From assembly GCA_016490735.1 (NCBI GenBank), contig JAEMWC010000454.1, positions 206,001-270,000 of the forward strand: a DNA stretch of 64,000 bases, given 5' to 3'. Both the position numbers and the translations under genes were made by a program. The notes below the pieces were generated by a model. It saw nothing but the letters and a program-made list of their open reading frames with translations. It did no database searches and was not told the origin of the DNA. This document shows positions 45,200 through 59,000 of the stretch, piece after piece (the first letter of the stretch is position 1; each line of letters begins with the position of its first letter). The stretch is from Pachyseris speciosa (lineage: Eukaryota > Cnidaria > Anthozoa > Scleractinia > Pachyseridae).

Positions 45200-47580
45200 T
45201 CCAGCTGAAACTTTTTCAAGAAACTGACCAAATTTACCTTTCTCGTAAGTCAGTTGGCTCTATTTGCCGGCCTTCCCTGAGATACAAAGGAAATTTGTTT
45301 CCCGGAGAATAAGATTCAAGGAGATATTCCTTTGAAGACAACTCGCTGAGAAGCTGGGATGTCAGTGGGCGGGTTGGGAGAGCAGGAGAAGTGGGTGAAA
45401 TATGTCCTTTACGTCTAGTTTCCCGCCACTTATCTTCGCACATTTTCTGGTGCACCATGGGAACGCAAGATCTCTTTCTTTCGAATTCCTTCCCTTTCCC
45501 TCCTTCCTTTGCGCGTTAATTTGCGTTTGTGCGTATTTTTCTTGGCTTCACGCATTCTTTATTAACTCATTCACGACCGGCTCTGCAATTTTAGGTCACT
45601 GAAGACCCGCGCTTTGAAAACCTGTAACTTTTCCAAATCCCGAACTATGTTTGAAATAAGCGATTATTATTGCCAAATACTGAGTTTCTGAGACTTTATC
45701 ACCCCGTAAACCTACTGAAAGTGCCGATTTTCCTTGAATATGACTGTTTATTCTGTTGCAAAACCAAAAAACGCTCTAGAACAGCACCAAATATAAGCAA
45801 CTTTGTTTTGAAGTTTTGAAGACAAAAAACCCTCTTTAAGCTAAAAGTCCACATTGGCAGTAAACTTCGACTCAACTTCTTGCAATCTGTTCCAATTTGC
45901 CTGCTCACTTCCTTAACCCGACCTGGGTAACGCTATTTGATTTCAGTTGCTCTCACTGGTCTGACATGTTCGCTTTGTGACCCAAAGGAATTCTGGGATA
46001 TCCTTGGATAACTGCCGCGTGTTAGTCCGCCAATTTCCATTTCAGATATTTTTTAGAACCGTGTCAAGCCACCCGGTCCTGCTGGCAAAATATTGCAGCG
46101 ATTGCATTATTTACATGTCAAAACTCGTCAAAATTGCCATGCGAGGTCCCAGAATCTACTCACAGATCGGCTAGGAACACAACTTCACTTCGTGAATCAC
46201 CATGACTCGACGAATCCTTTCGGCGGCTCACTTGGTGTGAAATTGCTTCTCACCTCTGTCTTCTTCCAGAGGATTGCCTCTACCCACCAACCCAGCTTTA
46301 TGATGCAGGGCAAGGGGCTTCTGAGGTGGAAAATGGCTCGAAAAACACACTTATAAATCAAATAAGTAACGAATTGTAGCTGCACTGATCGTTTAGAAAT
46401 AAACGACAGCTAGCGTGACAAGCGTGACATGAAAGATAGAGCCTTCGATGTTGTGGACCAGCGAAATCTACGTGGTAACCCCTTATATGGAATAAGCAGA
46501 CCGACTTGACCTCAGACCCTCGAAAATTACAGAAAAACATGTACAAAAGGGCGGACGGAAATGAGTTAATGAATCAAGAGAAGCAATGGAACTTTATTAA
46601 CAGTTCCCCTTAGCAAAAGATCAACTAGAGAAATGCTATAAAGGATATTAAAACTAAAATATCAGTTGTTTATAATTACAGAAGTTCACAAAATTACTTC
46701 AAGTACAAAGCAAATTCTGTTGACTGTATTAAACGCGGGGATAATGTACAGGAATCGTCAAATTTTTGCGGGTAAAATATTGGTATTATGACATGAACGC
46801 TAGTGTAAGGTACATCAACCTCAAGATAGTGCACACAACGTTGTGTTATGGTATGCAAGCTTCTAAACGGTTCATGGCCAGTTTTTCACTTGCGAGCGTT
46901 CTGCACGATTGTCGTACTTTAATGGTTGATCGCGTTCAAGTTGCAACTAGGGGCGATTTTAGCGCGATCGACACGATATCGCAGGGTTTTCGCTGGCTAC
47001 AGTACAACTAACTTTATACAAACATTACCGGACTACACAGTGAACAGTTCGGTGAGGCCTTTCCGCTGTTTAATCGACACTATAAGTTACATAAATAGCA
47101 CTGTTATCAAGACTGCAATCAGTCCCTTTCTGGATAGTGAACAGGATGCGCTAGAAACCTAAGGCTTGGGTGACCGCCCTGGGGGGGGGGGGGGGGGTAC
47201 TTCCTAGTGATAGGTTAATGGGGATATGCCGCTGGATGGAGTCGCATTTTCACGACTGGATTGACTATAATGGGGTTGCATTTTCAATAGATTTACTAGA
47301 ATGGTGTCGCACAATTTCGAGAATTTGGGGGTAACTGTACCAGAATATTTTTGCTGTAGGTGAAACGTAAAATGTGCCAATTCATTTTAGGATGACCTAC
47401 TTAAAAGGCTTTATAAGATGGATGTATAAACAGAAAGTGACTAAGTTGGGATCACGAAAAATGGGGTCTATAATTGGCCACAGAATAAACTATAATGGGG
47501 TAGGGGTTATAAGGGGCCAATGGCACATACCCAGCAAAAGTTTATCAAAGTCCCCAGGGGTGACCGAGGCGACAGTTGGG
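45200..47580. other. Intergenic, no gene recognised
   Basis: Contains a TTAA-type word (ttaactcattcacgaccgg, 45562) seen in cnidarian MITEs, an agactgcaatcagtcccttt fragment (about 47110) related to 54905-55129, and a run of 17 G (47181-47197). Nothing codes convincingly. Confidence 0.45.
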
Positions 47581-47599
47581 AGCCAGCCTATTTTCATTA

Positions 47600-47805
47600 T
47601 TTTGCATCCTCACTCCAGTCCCGCCTGATATCTAGCGGATATCCAACCGGCCTGGTTAAGAAACAACTTAACGAAGTCAAATTCCAAGACAGAGTCTGCT
47701 CTGAAGCAGAAAGTCACCCGAAAGAAAATACTGCCTTTTGTAACTCAATACTAACCAACACTACCAAGTCTTTTAAAAATCATGTACTAAGAAGGAAATG
47801 ACACT
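47600..47805 (+). mobile_element. Penelope-like reverse transcriptase remnant
   Basis: The frame contains RLISSGYPTGLVKKQLNEVKFQDR, matching in layout the LISRSYP..MVEQILSEINYADR stretch at 1080-1160. The rest is degraded. Confidence 0.55.
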
Positions 47806-48626
47806 GTATGCAAAGCCACCCTAAGGAAAATATTTAAGGAGACCCCTTCCCCCCACTCATCTTACAGAAGAGGAAAATTATGAAAAGAAATTTTAGTTAG
47901 AGCTAAGCTGTAAAGGTTATAAAGAACATCATGTACGAAGTACAGGGGTTGTGTTGGCGCGTTCCTTAGAGAGCCGTAAAATTTGCATGCTTGGCGATGA
48001 ATCGGTTTTTTTTATCTTGGGTTTAAAGTAAAAATAGCATACTATTTGGAAAAGAGACCATTTTCGTTATTAGAAAATAAAATGACACCGATTTAGCTTG
48101 CAATTTTCTGAACTTTTTCAGAAGAAGTTCAAAATATGTTTCATTGTTTCGTAGACGATTTTTTTTTTCAGTTGTTACGCAATATTTCGTAACATTTCAA
48201 GTGCCAAGCTTTTGGCACGCCGTAGTCATGTCACTGCATCAAAAAGGTCCGAAACTCATCCACGTCTATGGTCACGCGTTTAGTCGCACAAACCAGCAAC
48301 CTCGTATCGCATGAGTCACGCCACTCCACTATCTTGCATCAAGCAAATCAACGGGCCATACAGCCGCATGACTACGCTGCAAATGTTAGACTGACATTTA
48401 TGTCACCCAAACATATAACTGAGTCGCGCGCTAATTATCACAATTCGCGTCTGCGAGCCATGTCACGGACGCTCGGGAAGAGATACCACGCAAGCTCTAG
48501 TCACGCAAACCCGGGAACCATGTCACCAACGGTCATGGTTGCTTGTCTCGTTTGCAACCAAAAAGAAAGCCTTTATTACGACCGGGACTCGACTTGAGGC
48601 AATCGTTTACAATGCCATTCATCCAA

Positions 48627-48860
48627 TTACGACCTATACATCTGTTCCGCCAACATGGAGGGATAATCGGCTTCAAGGAAATCCACAGCATCTTCTGGAC
48701 GCCACCATAATGAATCCTCAGCCATCCATATCTCCTCATCATCGAGAACGTTATGAAGATGCTCATCACCGTCATCATCATCAACAAAATCCTCGAACTC
48801 GTCGTCCAACTCGCCATCATCATCTTCATCTTCTTCGCGATAGAAGGCACCTATCAACAT
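48627..48860 (-). other. Acidic open reading frame of unknown nature
   Basis: A 78-codon frame with REEDEDDDGELDDEFEDF, then MAEDSLWWRPEDAVDFLEADYPSMLAEQMYRS. The acid run partly reflects a cat/cgt triplet-rich stretch, but the second half looks like ordinary protein. No family recognised. It could be the end of a transposon protein or a small gene fragment. Confidence 0.3.
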
Positions 48861-49171
48861 TGAAAGTCATGAGCAGCCGCTAAGGTAACCTGCGAGCAAG
48901 TTCTTTATATGGTGCGAGCGGCGAGCGAAGTAAATCTCTCGTGTGACACCAATAGAAAAAATGCTCGCAAGCTGCCACTAAGGGCACGATACGATACGTA
49001 CCACCTCCCCCGTCCCAACAACTGGCTGCATACCTGAACCGTATGATGGGACGGCATCAGCTCTCTCATGCACGGAGTAGTCACTGCGATCCAGCTGACA
49101 CTGACACAACGTCGGCCTCACTCGAGATATTTCTTCCTCGTCTATCGCTGTACCTGAGGAGCCAATTGACA

Positions 49172-49806
49172 GTTAGATTCGTATTCAACCGAGTGTTTAC
49201 TTTGGTTTTGCTTCACTTCATTCTGTCATCGGTTGGCAAAACTCGCGCCACTCTCTCAACCAATCAGAAGCAAAGCCCCAACCAATCGTCATTTGCTCGC
49301 ACTCATTTTCCCGCGCTTTGCACCGGCTGCGTGTATTTGCTTCCAGTTCTCATTGGTTCATTAGAGAGCTTAAGCAACGACGACGGCGACGGCAACGAGA
49401 ACGTCACAAAACAATAGGCTTAATTAGGAAAAACAATGGCTCTGCACGTGCGTTTTACATTTTGGTACATTTCTTTGCCGTCCTCAGATAAACAACAACG
49501 TGAAATGACCAAATTTTAGGTTTTGTGGAGAACGTGAGCCTATGACGGTGAACTCTTCTTTCTTTTTCCCTACTTCAACGCCTTTTTGCTAATTTAGCTC
49601 CAGGATAGTTCGCCCACATTTTACAAGTTAAAGAAGTTGGAATAATCGCGAAAGAGTTGCGATGACGAGAAGTTAGATTTTCAAATGACGTTTTCGTTGC
49701 CGTTGCCGTCGTCGTTGCTTAAGCTCTCTATTGTGTTGTTTGCGTCTGCTGCGATTGGCCAGAGGAACTGTTTTGGTTTTACGACACTCAATTGAAAACC
49801 GCTCTT
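49172..49806. mobile_element. MITE of the GAGCGGTTTTCAATTG family interrupted by a second MITE
   Basis: The right end attgaaaaccgctc and the interior (ggttggcaaaactcgcgcca, caatcagaagcaaa) match 15837-16270. The left end is degraded. Another element (49364-49728) splits it at ggttcatta. Confidence 0.7.
49364..49728. mobile_element. Nested MITE with 44-bp GC-rich inverted ends
   Basis: gagagcttaagcaacgacga and cggcgacggcaacgagaacgtca are mirrored by tgacgttttcgttgccgttg and ccgtcgtcgttgcttaagctctc, bordered by TA. Two or three mismatches in 44 bp. Confidence 0.9.
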
Positions 49807-50131
49807 TTACCAAGTCATTGAAGCTCCTTTGAGGTCAGAATCAATGTTTTCACCTTGACCAATCTTCTGGAGCTGAAGACAAAGGCACATAAAGGGCGCT
49901 AAGTTCACAAAACACAAGCCCTTTGTTTTTTACAAGCAACACAAACACGAGCACATGCGCAGATGAAAATTCCGCATATTTTCTTTACAACACAAGCTGA
50001 AATATAAAGAGACCCCTGCGATAACTGCGTGATAAAATATCTGGTAAACCTGGTAAATAATAGTTTAACCAGACTTACCACGCTATATTGGAAAGAAAAG
50101 AAGCTAGGTAGAAAACCTAGTAAGTCTGGTT

Positions 50132-53026
50132 TCACCAGACTTTCCTGCAAGAGACCATACCTCCGAGCGTGCAGGTAAGATTTGGATGATCTTCTGACAC
50201 ACAATACAAGCTAAACAGCTCAAGAGAAGTGTTTGTAACGCCAATACAGCCGCTAACATCCAGCACCGTTAAATCACGGCAGTGTTTTAACAGGCTCTCG
50301 ATTGCTGTGAAAACAAACAGATAGAAAAACCTTAGTTCTTGTGTGAAGGCCTATGATTGTCAGCAGACCTTTCATTCTATAGCCTATGGATGGGGAACTA
50401 AAAAAGCTAACACAAAGTTAATAAGGGCGGCCCTTATTGTTACAATTTACGCAATTAATTTCAAAAGTCAAATAAAAAGGTATAAAAACAAGTTGTGATA
50501 TTACAATTTTTACAAGAAGAGTTTAAAAAGTCTAAAAATTTAAAAGTATACTAGAATGTGCAAAAGAGAACTGTTCTTTTCTAAATCTGGCACCACTGAA
50601 TTCTCTTCATTAAGCAATGAAGAAAATGATCAATGCCTTGGCTCGTGAAAAAAATTATGACGTAAGTCGGAGTGCTTTGTTTTTTATATTTCAGAAATAC
50701 CGTAAAAGCTCTATTAATCCCCGGGAGGCTTATTTAATTTCAGGCCTCATTAACGGGGGGCTTATTAGAGAGGAGGGGGGGGGGGGTGATTTCAAATCTT
50801 AAACACGCCGTTTTCGTCTTAAAACAGTTTTTGTACAACACTCAAACAACTGCAGTGAAAACTTTAGTATTTACTACAGAGCAGCAAACAGTATTGTGTT
50901 TGAGTGTATATTTGTTTAAAAACAAACCAACTGGGCCGCATGAAGTGGATTTCGTAAGAGGGAATAGGAGGGACTAATTACAAAATCTCATGTCCCAAGA
51001 AGGGGGGGGGGGGCTTATTAGAGAGGGGGGCTTATTGCAAAAACCGACTTCCAAACGGGGGCTTATTAGAGAGGGGGGCTTTAAAAGGGCAATGTCATGC
51101 TATTGTACCATCACTTTAAAAAGCTTAAAACTGCCAATGCATCAGTGGAAACCTTAACATAATAGTCTAGTTTTGCTGCCAAAGACTGTAATACTGCAAT
51201 GACACTATAAACTCCTGTACTGTATTCCATCAAAGCTATGCATTGAAAAATCACCAAAAAATTATGATGGTTAGCTTTCCCTGTCAAAATTTCATTGGAA
51301 TTCATCTTGCTGATTCTGTAGGAGCATTTTTTGCACGATAACAGGTAAAAGGCAGTAATTTTGGCAGAATTGAACCAAAAACAGCAAAAATCCCGGTGAC
51401 AGTGCTCCTTTAATAGAGCTTTTACGGTAGTGGTAACGATGCAAAATGAAACAGAGGTGAACAGGCACGTTTTCCATTATCATACAAGCAAAAAGCAGGT
51501 GACATACTTCGATCAGCAAGTCCAGTGCAAGCTCGAGCCACTACTCGCTCCAGGCTCCCATTAGCGGCCAGCTGAGTAACCCCTCCGTCAGTTATCTGGG
51601 ACAGAAAGAAAGTCAGTAATTTTCAAAGTCCAACACTCCCTACTGACTGGTAACAGCAATGGCAAGGAGAGCATTACAAAGCAAACGCCTTGCACTTGGT
51701 TTATAAACAGCTGTAAATTTCATTGCATTTTATTCACAACTGCAAAGTGAAGTGGCCATGTTTGAGACTCGTGTTACTACACAAAATAATCGGTTTTCGG
51801 GCCCTTCTACAGGTCGTACACAGTCAGTATACAAAGTCGTACAAGGGTAATATTTAACAATTATCCTGCAAAATCGCGCGGATACTTAGTCGACGAGGCC
51901 GTAGGCTGAGTTGGCTAAAATCACGCGAAATCCCGCAAGATTGAGCAGGATAATTGTTTTATTATTTAACACATTAGTGCCAAACCGCCTTTTTTCTCCG
52001 CGACACACAAAATTACGTATATCGCAGGATATCTGTCGAGTACGCACTACGAATATTTGAGCGCGCTATGACCATATTTGGACATTGTCTCAATCTGTTG
52101 AATAATAAAAGGACGTATATGGTGCTGCATACGGATCAGGACATGTCACAATACGCCAAGAAGCACCAGGACCCGTCTTCACTTGTGTCAGGAGTTCAGG
52201 GCCAGTAAACAGTCCGTATACATAGACATCTTTATACGTCAGTTTATTCCCCATATATGTAATGCGTAAGGACTAATTATACGCCCGAATACTTGTCAAT
52301 TCTTTCTTGCACAGACTTTTTTCCTTATAAGTGTTGGAAAGCCGTCTCGACGAATTCAACCCCTGGGGAGTTAAAACAAATTAGAGAGCAAATCTGACGA
52401 GTGGCAATCGCTCGAAAAGCTCATTAGCTCCTCGAATGAACCTCCTATTACATTATGAGCTCAGTTCCCATTAGAAATTAGATCCCTTTTCTATTTCAAA
52501 TAAGAGCCGATTCGGGAAGGCAAAACGAAAATAATAGCCTTACAGAAACAGCGTGAACGACTGCTGGTAACTTGTGGAGGATTCATTCTACAGCACAAAA
52601 GCTGCAAATGAATATGCCAACCTATCAGAATAGCGAACGACCTGTCAAAACGGCAAGTTAAACGCTACTGGGCTCAAAAAATTTACGGTAAAAGGAAATC
52701 AAGGAATTTACTTAATATCGGCGTTAGAAAAATCATATTAACAAGAGGCTACAATCAGCCTAAACTCGGGCTTGCAAAAAATAGTATTGTATCCCTAATT
52801 TAGCGCTAAACAAAAGAATAGAGAGAAGTCTGTCTTTCTTACATCGGACGCATTGCGCTTAGCTTGTGTTGGAGTCTATTTCTTTGCAGTGTATATCCGT
52901 AGACCCCTATCAGATCAACATATAACCCTTTAAAATTACAAAATTGCTTTACAGCTCAACTATTGAGAACAATAATAATAACACTTGTAAAAAATATTTA
53001 TAAAAGAAGAAGAAAAAGAGAGACAA

Positions 53027-53063
<37 letters not shown>

Positions 53064-56000
53064 CCTACAATAGGTACCACTAGAAGAAGTCGAACCCGGG
53101 TTATTTGCATCAGAGGCAGTAACAATGACCTCCAGACCACTGAGGTTCAGCATAGCTAATGAGGTAGAAATAGTGTATTTATTGCAAAAAACTAAGCACA
53201 CTTGTTTTCGCTTCGATGAATATTTCTGCTAAGTGTTTGAGAAAGGAAACATTAAATGTTTCCTTTCTCAAACGATGTAGGATTTTTTCGCATAGATGTT
53301 AATGGAGTCTTGGTGAAATGTGTGGAGAAAAAATAATCTGTTTACAAATACGTCATTTGAAACATAAGAAAGAGAGTAAGGTTTCTGCGGTCAGTTTCTC
53401 GGCGTCACGAAAGTAAAACTAAAATTGCTTATTATTCAAAAACTAATGACCAGAAATTGAGATATTGTGGGAAAATAGTAAATAAACGACCGCCGCCCGG
53501 TTAGCTCAGTGGTAGAGCAGCGGACTACTGTGCGGGAGGTCGCGGGTTCAAACCCCGGCCGGACCAACACTCAGGGTCTTTAAATAATTGAGGAGAAAGT
53601 GCTTCCTTTGTAATTACATCTGCAAACGGTTAGACTTTCTAGTCTTCCCGTCTCACAACACTTGTTCCTAATGATCTGTGGGACGTTAAAGAACCCACAC
53701 ACTGTTCGAAAAGAGTAGGGGACGTAGGTCCCGGTGTGGTGGTCTACCTTTCATCTGTCTTGACATTCATGTGTGGGTTGGGAGGGTGGGTGAGATCAAA
53801 TATGGACTGATAGCGGCTGCCAGAGGTGCCGTCCGATCTCACCCTAGAGAAGAATTGTAAACCGCCATGAAACTATGTGATATGTGCGGTATATAAATCC
53901 ATTACCATTACCATTACCAAAGTCTCAGGGGGGTGTGATGTCCCGTACTTGACTTATTCAACAAAATGTACAACCGCTCAAAATTAGTTTAGTATGGAGC
54001 GGCCACGGGGAAACACGGCAGTCTAATTGAAAACATCTGGAGTTAAGTTCGGTCATGTTAAAAGCTTTCTTCTCGCTGTTGACCATGCAAACATTCGTAT
54101 GGACACTTCTCTTAACATATTACTTGTTCAGACTTCAAAGACACAAGGGGAATCGACGTTTTCCGATACGTGACAGCAGGCATCATTCATCGGTTCGTGT
54201 CTGTTTCTTTGCAATGTATCAGACATCCATAGACCCCTATCAACATATATCCCTTGTAAATTGCTTTACAGCTCAACCATTTATAACTTACGATAATTCT
54301 AACACTTGTAAAAAAAAGATATTTAAAAAAGAAGATGAAAAAAAGGAACGCAAAAAAAAAGGTGCCGATAGCGGGAGTCGAAGCCGGAACATCTGCATTA
54401 CAAGGCGCATATGATGACCGCTAGGCCACCTTCCTTCAACATAACTAAGTAGGTAAAAATAGCTTACTTATCGCAAAATGACCATCACTAGTTGGCGCTT
54501 GCGCAGAAACGCCGGAAGTGAGCTTTGCGGATGAAACTCGACGACGACGACGAAGAAAAACGGAGCTCATTTTCAAACTCGGGCGGCGTTCCTCGCCCGA
54601 GTAATGAACAAATTTTGGCCGAAAGTAATTTCGTTTCATCTGGCTTGCGCTCTTTCTCTTTTACAGATAACCAAAAACGATTGTATAACAGGGTTCTCAC
54701 CTTCTCGAGGTAGCTAATAACAAGGAAGGACAGTTGATAACAGGACACCAAACACTGTAATCCAGCATCTGTGATTCCTCCCTTGCAAGAATCCAGGTTT
54801 AGTGTGCTGAAAAGACAAGTTTACAACGCAGTATTATTACGACTTGTCCGGTACTGAACAATCTTGAGACTTGAGACAGTGTAATCAAACGATGGCCCTA
54901 TTCTAGACTGCCAGTAGTCCCTTTCTGGTCAGTGAGGAGCTCACGCCAATAGCGCGACGAGACTGGTGAAACCAGAAGTGATTGCGCTGAGGGGAGACTG
55001 GGCGAGGAGCGCCTCTTACCAGTCTCTTTTCGCTTTTTTCTTCTCGCCCCAGTCTCACCGCACTGTTGCTCACCGCGTTGTTTGTGGATTGCACTTTTCG
55101 ACTATCCAAAAAGGGACTGCCAGCAGTCTTGTCCTATTCTCCCAGAGGAGAGAAGGGATTAAGCCAAGCGTTTGACTGGTTGTATGAAGTTTTTAAACAT
55201 GGTAATTCAAATGAAAGTTACTGAGCAATACTTCCACTTATGAATGTTGTGCCGCGTAGCACTAGGAACACAAATAGTGGAACAGAGAATTAACTCTGAA
55301 GTGTAAATTAAAGTGCTACTTAAACCCATGAATAACCCACTGGGCGTTAGCCCTAGTAAAGGGAAACAGGGAACCACACGAGGCAAAGAAAAAATCTTTT
55401 GACCTCGGTGGGAATCGAACCTACGTTGTGCTACGCGGCACAACATTCATATGTACCCTTACTTTCTCTTTGCCGCGATTCACCATCTAAAATCGTCCCC
55501 GACTTTCTCTGTGCGACCTTGTAGCTCAGTCGGCAGAGTAACGGTAGATCTAATCCGGAGGTCGTGGGTTCGATTCCCACCGAGGTCAAAAGATTTTTTC
55601 TTTGCCTCGTGTGGTTCCCTGTTTCCCTTTACTAGGGCTAACGCCCAGTGGGTTATTCATGGGTTTAAGTAGCACTTTAATTTACACTTCAGAGTTAATT
55701 CTCTGTTCCACTATTTTTAATACTTCCACTTAGACTGTTCGCTATGCTGTACAAGTCGTTTTCTAACTTTTTAGTCTAACTTGTAGAACTATCTTGTGAA
55801 AGAAATCCTACAGTTTGTCCCATTCAAGTAAAAGCTCTTGAGTAGTATTTCCTTATTTGGTAGAAAGTAATTCTCCTTTGCTTTGGTTTTGCATTGCTTC
55901 GCTCTGTGATTGGTTGGCAAGAACTCGCGACACTTTCTCAACCAATGAAAAGCAAAACCAATACCAACCGCGACTTGCACGTGCGTATTTTCCCGCGCTT

Positions 56001-59000
56001 CGGCTACATGTGATTGCTTCATATTCTGATTGGCTCACTGCGCTGTTTGCGTCGTTGTGATTGGTCAGAGTACAGCGATTTTCAATTGAGTGTTGTAAAA
56101 CCAAAATAATTACTCTGGCCAATCACAACAGACACAAACAGCGCGATGAACCAATCAGAATACAAAGCACTCACGTGTAGCCGGCGCCAAGCGCGGGAAA
56201 ATGTGCGCGTGCAAGTCGCGATTTGTTTTGGTTTTGCTTCTACCCTGCTTAGTATCCTGTACAACTGAGGCACTGTACAATGACTTTTGATTTGATAGGA
56301 GAAAGTTTAGGATTTGGCCACTAATATTTCATTAATGCTTTTCTTTGGTACGTCTCATTTAACGTTCTTCTCAACTTCACCTTCAACTTTATAAACGACG
56401 ATTAGTTGCAATAGACTGCCACACCCGGGTAGGGGTGGCTAATCTAGGTGGGAGCAAGTCATACACCAGCAGAAAAAAGAAAATTTCGGCGGAATTGAGG
56501 GATTGGGAAGTCAGAATGTCAAGTACGTGTAAGTTTGTAAAGCAAAGAAGGGAAAAAAAAACAAGGACACTATTGAGAGATTTTGGAAAAAAGTAATGAA
56601 AGGAATACTAAATGTAACATTTGGCAGTTTGTTCAGGTAAAGAGTTAAATTAACACTTACGTTAGATGAATACAGTTTCTTCCAATGTTGTACAGGACCA
56701 AGTCATCTACCACCAAATTCTTGGAAAGATCCAATTCTCTCTGTATGGATCACAAATAAGCAGATGTTCAGATAGACTGTACCACCCAGCTGTACATCTT
56801 GTTCCAGTCTTTGAGGATATACCGCTCCAATGAATTGGTCAGTGTGAAAATCTCAGAAGATAATGATGATGACGATGACGACGATGATGGTGATGCTGCT
56901 GATGATGATGATGGTGGTGATGATGATGATGATGGTGATGGTGATGATGATAGTGGTGGTGATGGTGATGGTGATGATGATGATGATGGATGATGGTGAT
57001 GATGACGATGATGATGGTGTTGGTAGTGGTGGTGGTGATGATGATGATGGTGATGACAATGATGATGACGATGATCGATATGTAAACAGGGTAACCCTTG
57101 ACAGAGGACTTAACCCTTAAACCTTAACACAGGACTGTTATCAATGGAGGCCCTGTAAGCAAAAGCAAAACTAGTAACTGACTTACATCAGAGCAATCCT
57201 TTGTCAAGAACATTTTTGAGTACTTTTCAGCATTAATACAACTCTAAAACAAACAAAAACTTTCTTCTTTCACCTACCAGTAATGTCAAATTCCCAATGT
57301 TTTGCAACCCTTGGCTGGTAACTGTACATACGAACACAATTATTAAGTCAAATCACCTCATGACCAACACTGAAAGAGTAGGAAGTGGTCTGGTACTATT
57401 CTTGTTGTCACACACACAAGAAACAATTTATTTACCATTGTGTCCAGCTTGTGAAAATGTCAATGACTCAATCATGCAACAATGCTGTAACAAAGAGCAA
57501 ACAAATTGACATGTAAGCCAATCAATTAGTAACAAAAATATTCCACATGACGATGAAAATTTAACAGTCAAGTAATTTAGACCACTTAAGAATGGTATCT
57601 AACTAAAGGAAAGGACACAGCCACGAAAAATATTACAAAAACCAATGCCATGGAAAAGGAAAAGTGTCTTGAGTTTATTTATTTTATTGAATTCTTGTCA
57701 AAAGTTTGTCAAAATTGTGAGTGAGTACTTTTCCTATAAGTTTACATGAATGGCCCTTGTACAAAAAAGAGGTAGAATTCGAATTGAAGGGCTCACAATA
57801 AAACTATGCTAAGTGACTTTTTGGTTTTTTAGTGTTATTCCCAGCTCTTCAATTATTTCTCGGATGGAAAAGAAACTGGTCTGTATTATATAAGGTTTGG
57901 TCTGGTCTGTATGATACAAGGCAATTTTTTTCAAGACAATGAAACAATTTGAAAAAGTTAGCCTAACTTTTCAACTTATTATAGTTTCAATGCATTTATT
58001 AAGTATTTGGTAGGAAAACTGCATTTTTTAAAGGTTGCATTGTTGCAGTTTATCCAAATTATGTGCCCCTTCAAATACTTTAATATATGACAATGGTAAG
58101 AGACTATTTGAAGGGCTCCTGGCAAGAACATCTCCTGGTTTTTCAGTTGATTTTCGATGCGTCCAAAAGTAACTGAAATTTGGCATGTGGACTTCAATCC
58201 AGTTAAGAAACATTGTTTCTGTATTTTTATCTCTGTGTTGGTACAGCGACTGAATATCCAGTGAGAAATTTAGTTCTGTTTTTACCTTTTGAAGAAAAGG
58301 TTTAATAACAGTGAATCAGGGCATAAGAACTTAACAAAATCATTAAAACATTTCTTTATTACCGACCTGTGTGAGCTGCAAGATTCCTTCATCAGTCAGC
58401 ATTATACACCCTGAAATGTCGATGGTTTTCAGATTCTTACATTTATCAGCAAGATGGCCCATTCCTTTATCTGTCAGCTGAAGCAAAACCAAATAAGACA
58501 ACAATGTTCTGAAATTGTAACCTGTAAGGGATTTTTCTAAGTAGGGAGGAAAGGGTCCTCTTTGAATTAGTTTTGGGGTGGGGGTGCACAGCAGGGACTC
58601 CCTTAATTAAGGGACACACCTTAAGTATACAACATCATGATGCTGCATGTTTCAACTCAGTTCTATATAAGAAATCAATTGAAATATCTTGTCTTATCCC
58701 AGGTGCACTACTCTCTACTTCTATAATTTCTGGACCAAATTCATCAAACCACTGATCATTTTTCAAGTACATAATAGCTCATTATAGACCACAACTCTAC
58801 CATTTCTATGCCCTATTCCATGGTAAACTGCTTAAAACAATTCCCTTCCATGCTGACCACACCCAAGTCACTTCTACATGGGAGCACCCCTTCCCCTTAG
58901 GGGTGAGCTCAGTTTGTTTTCCCCACACAGAACACAGTGCAGGAAACAATCTGTCTCCACTTTACATTGTCCTTTGCCTAAAATAATTGCTGCATTGCAT

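Noticed and set aside
56799..57120. Asp-rich and Met-rich frames
   Set aside because: Translation of an imperfect GAT repeat inside an intron.
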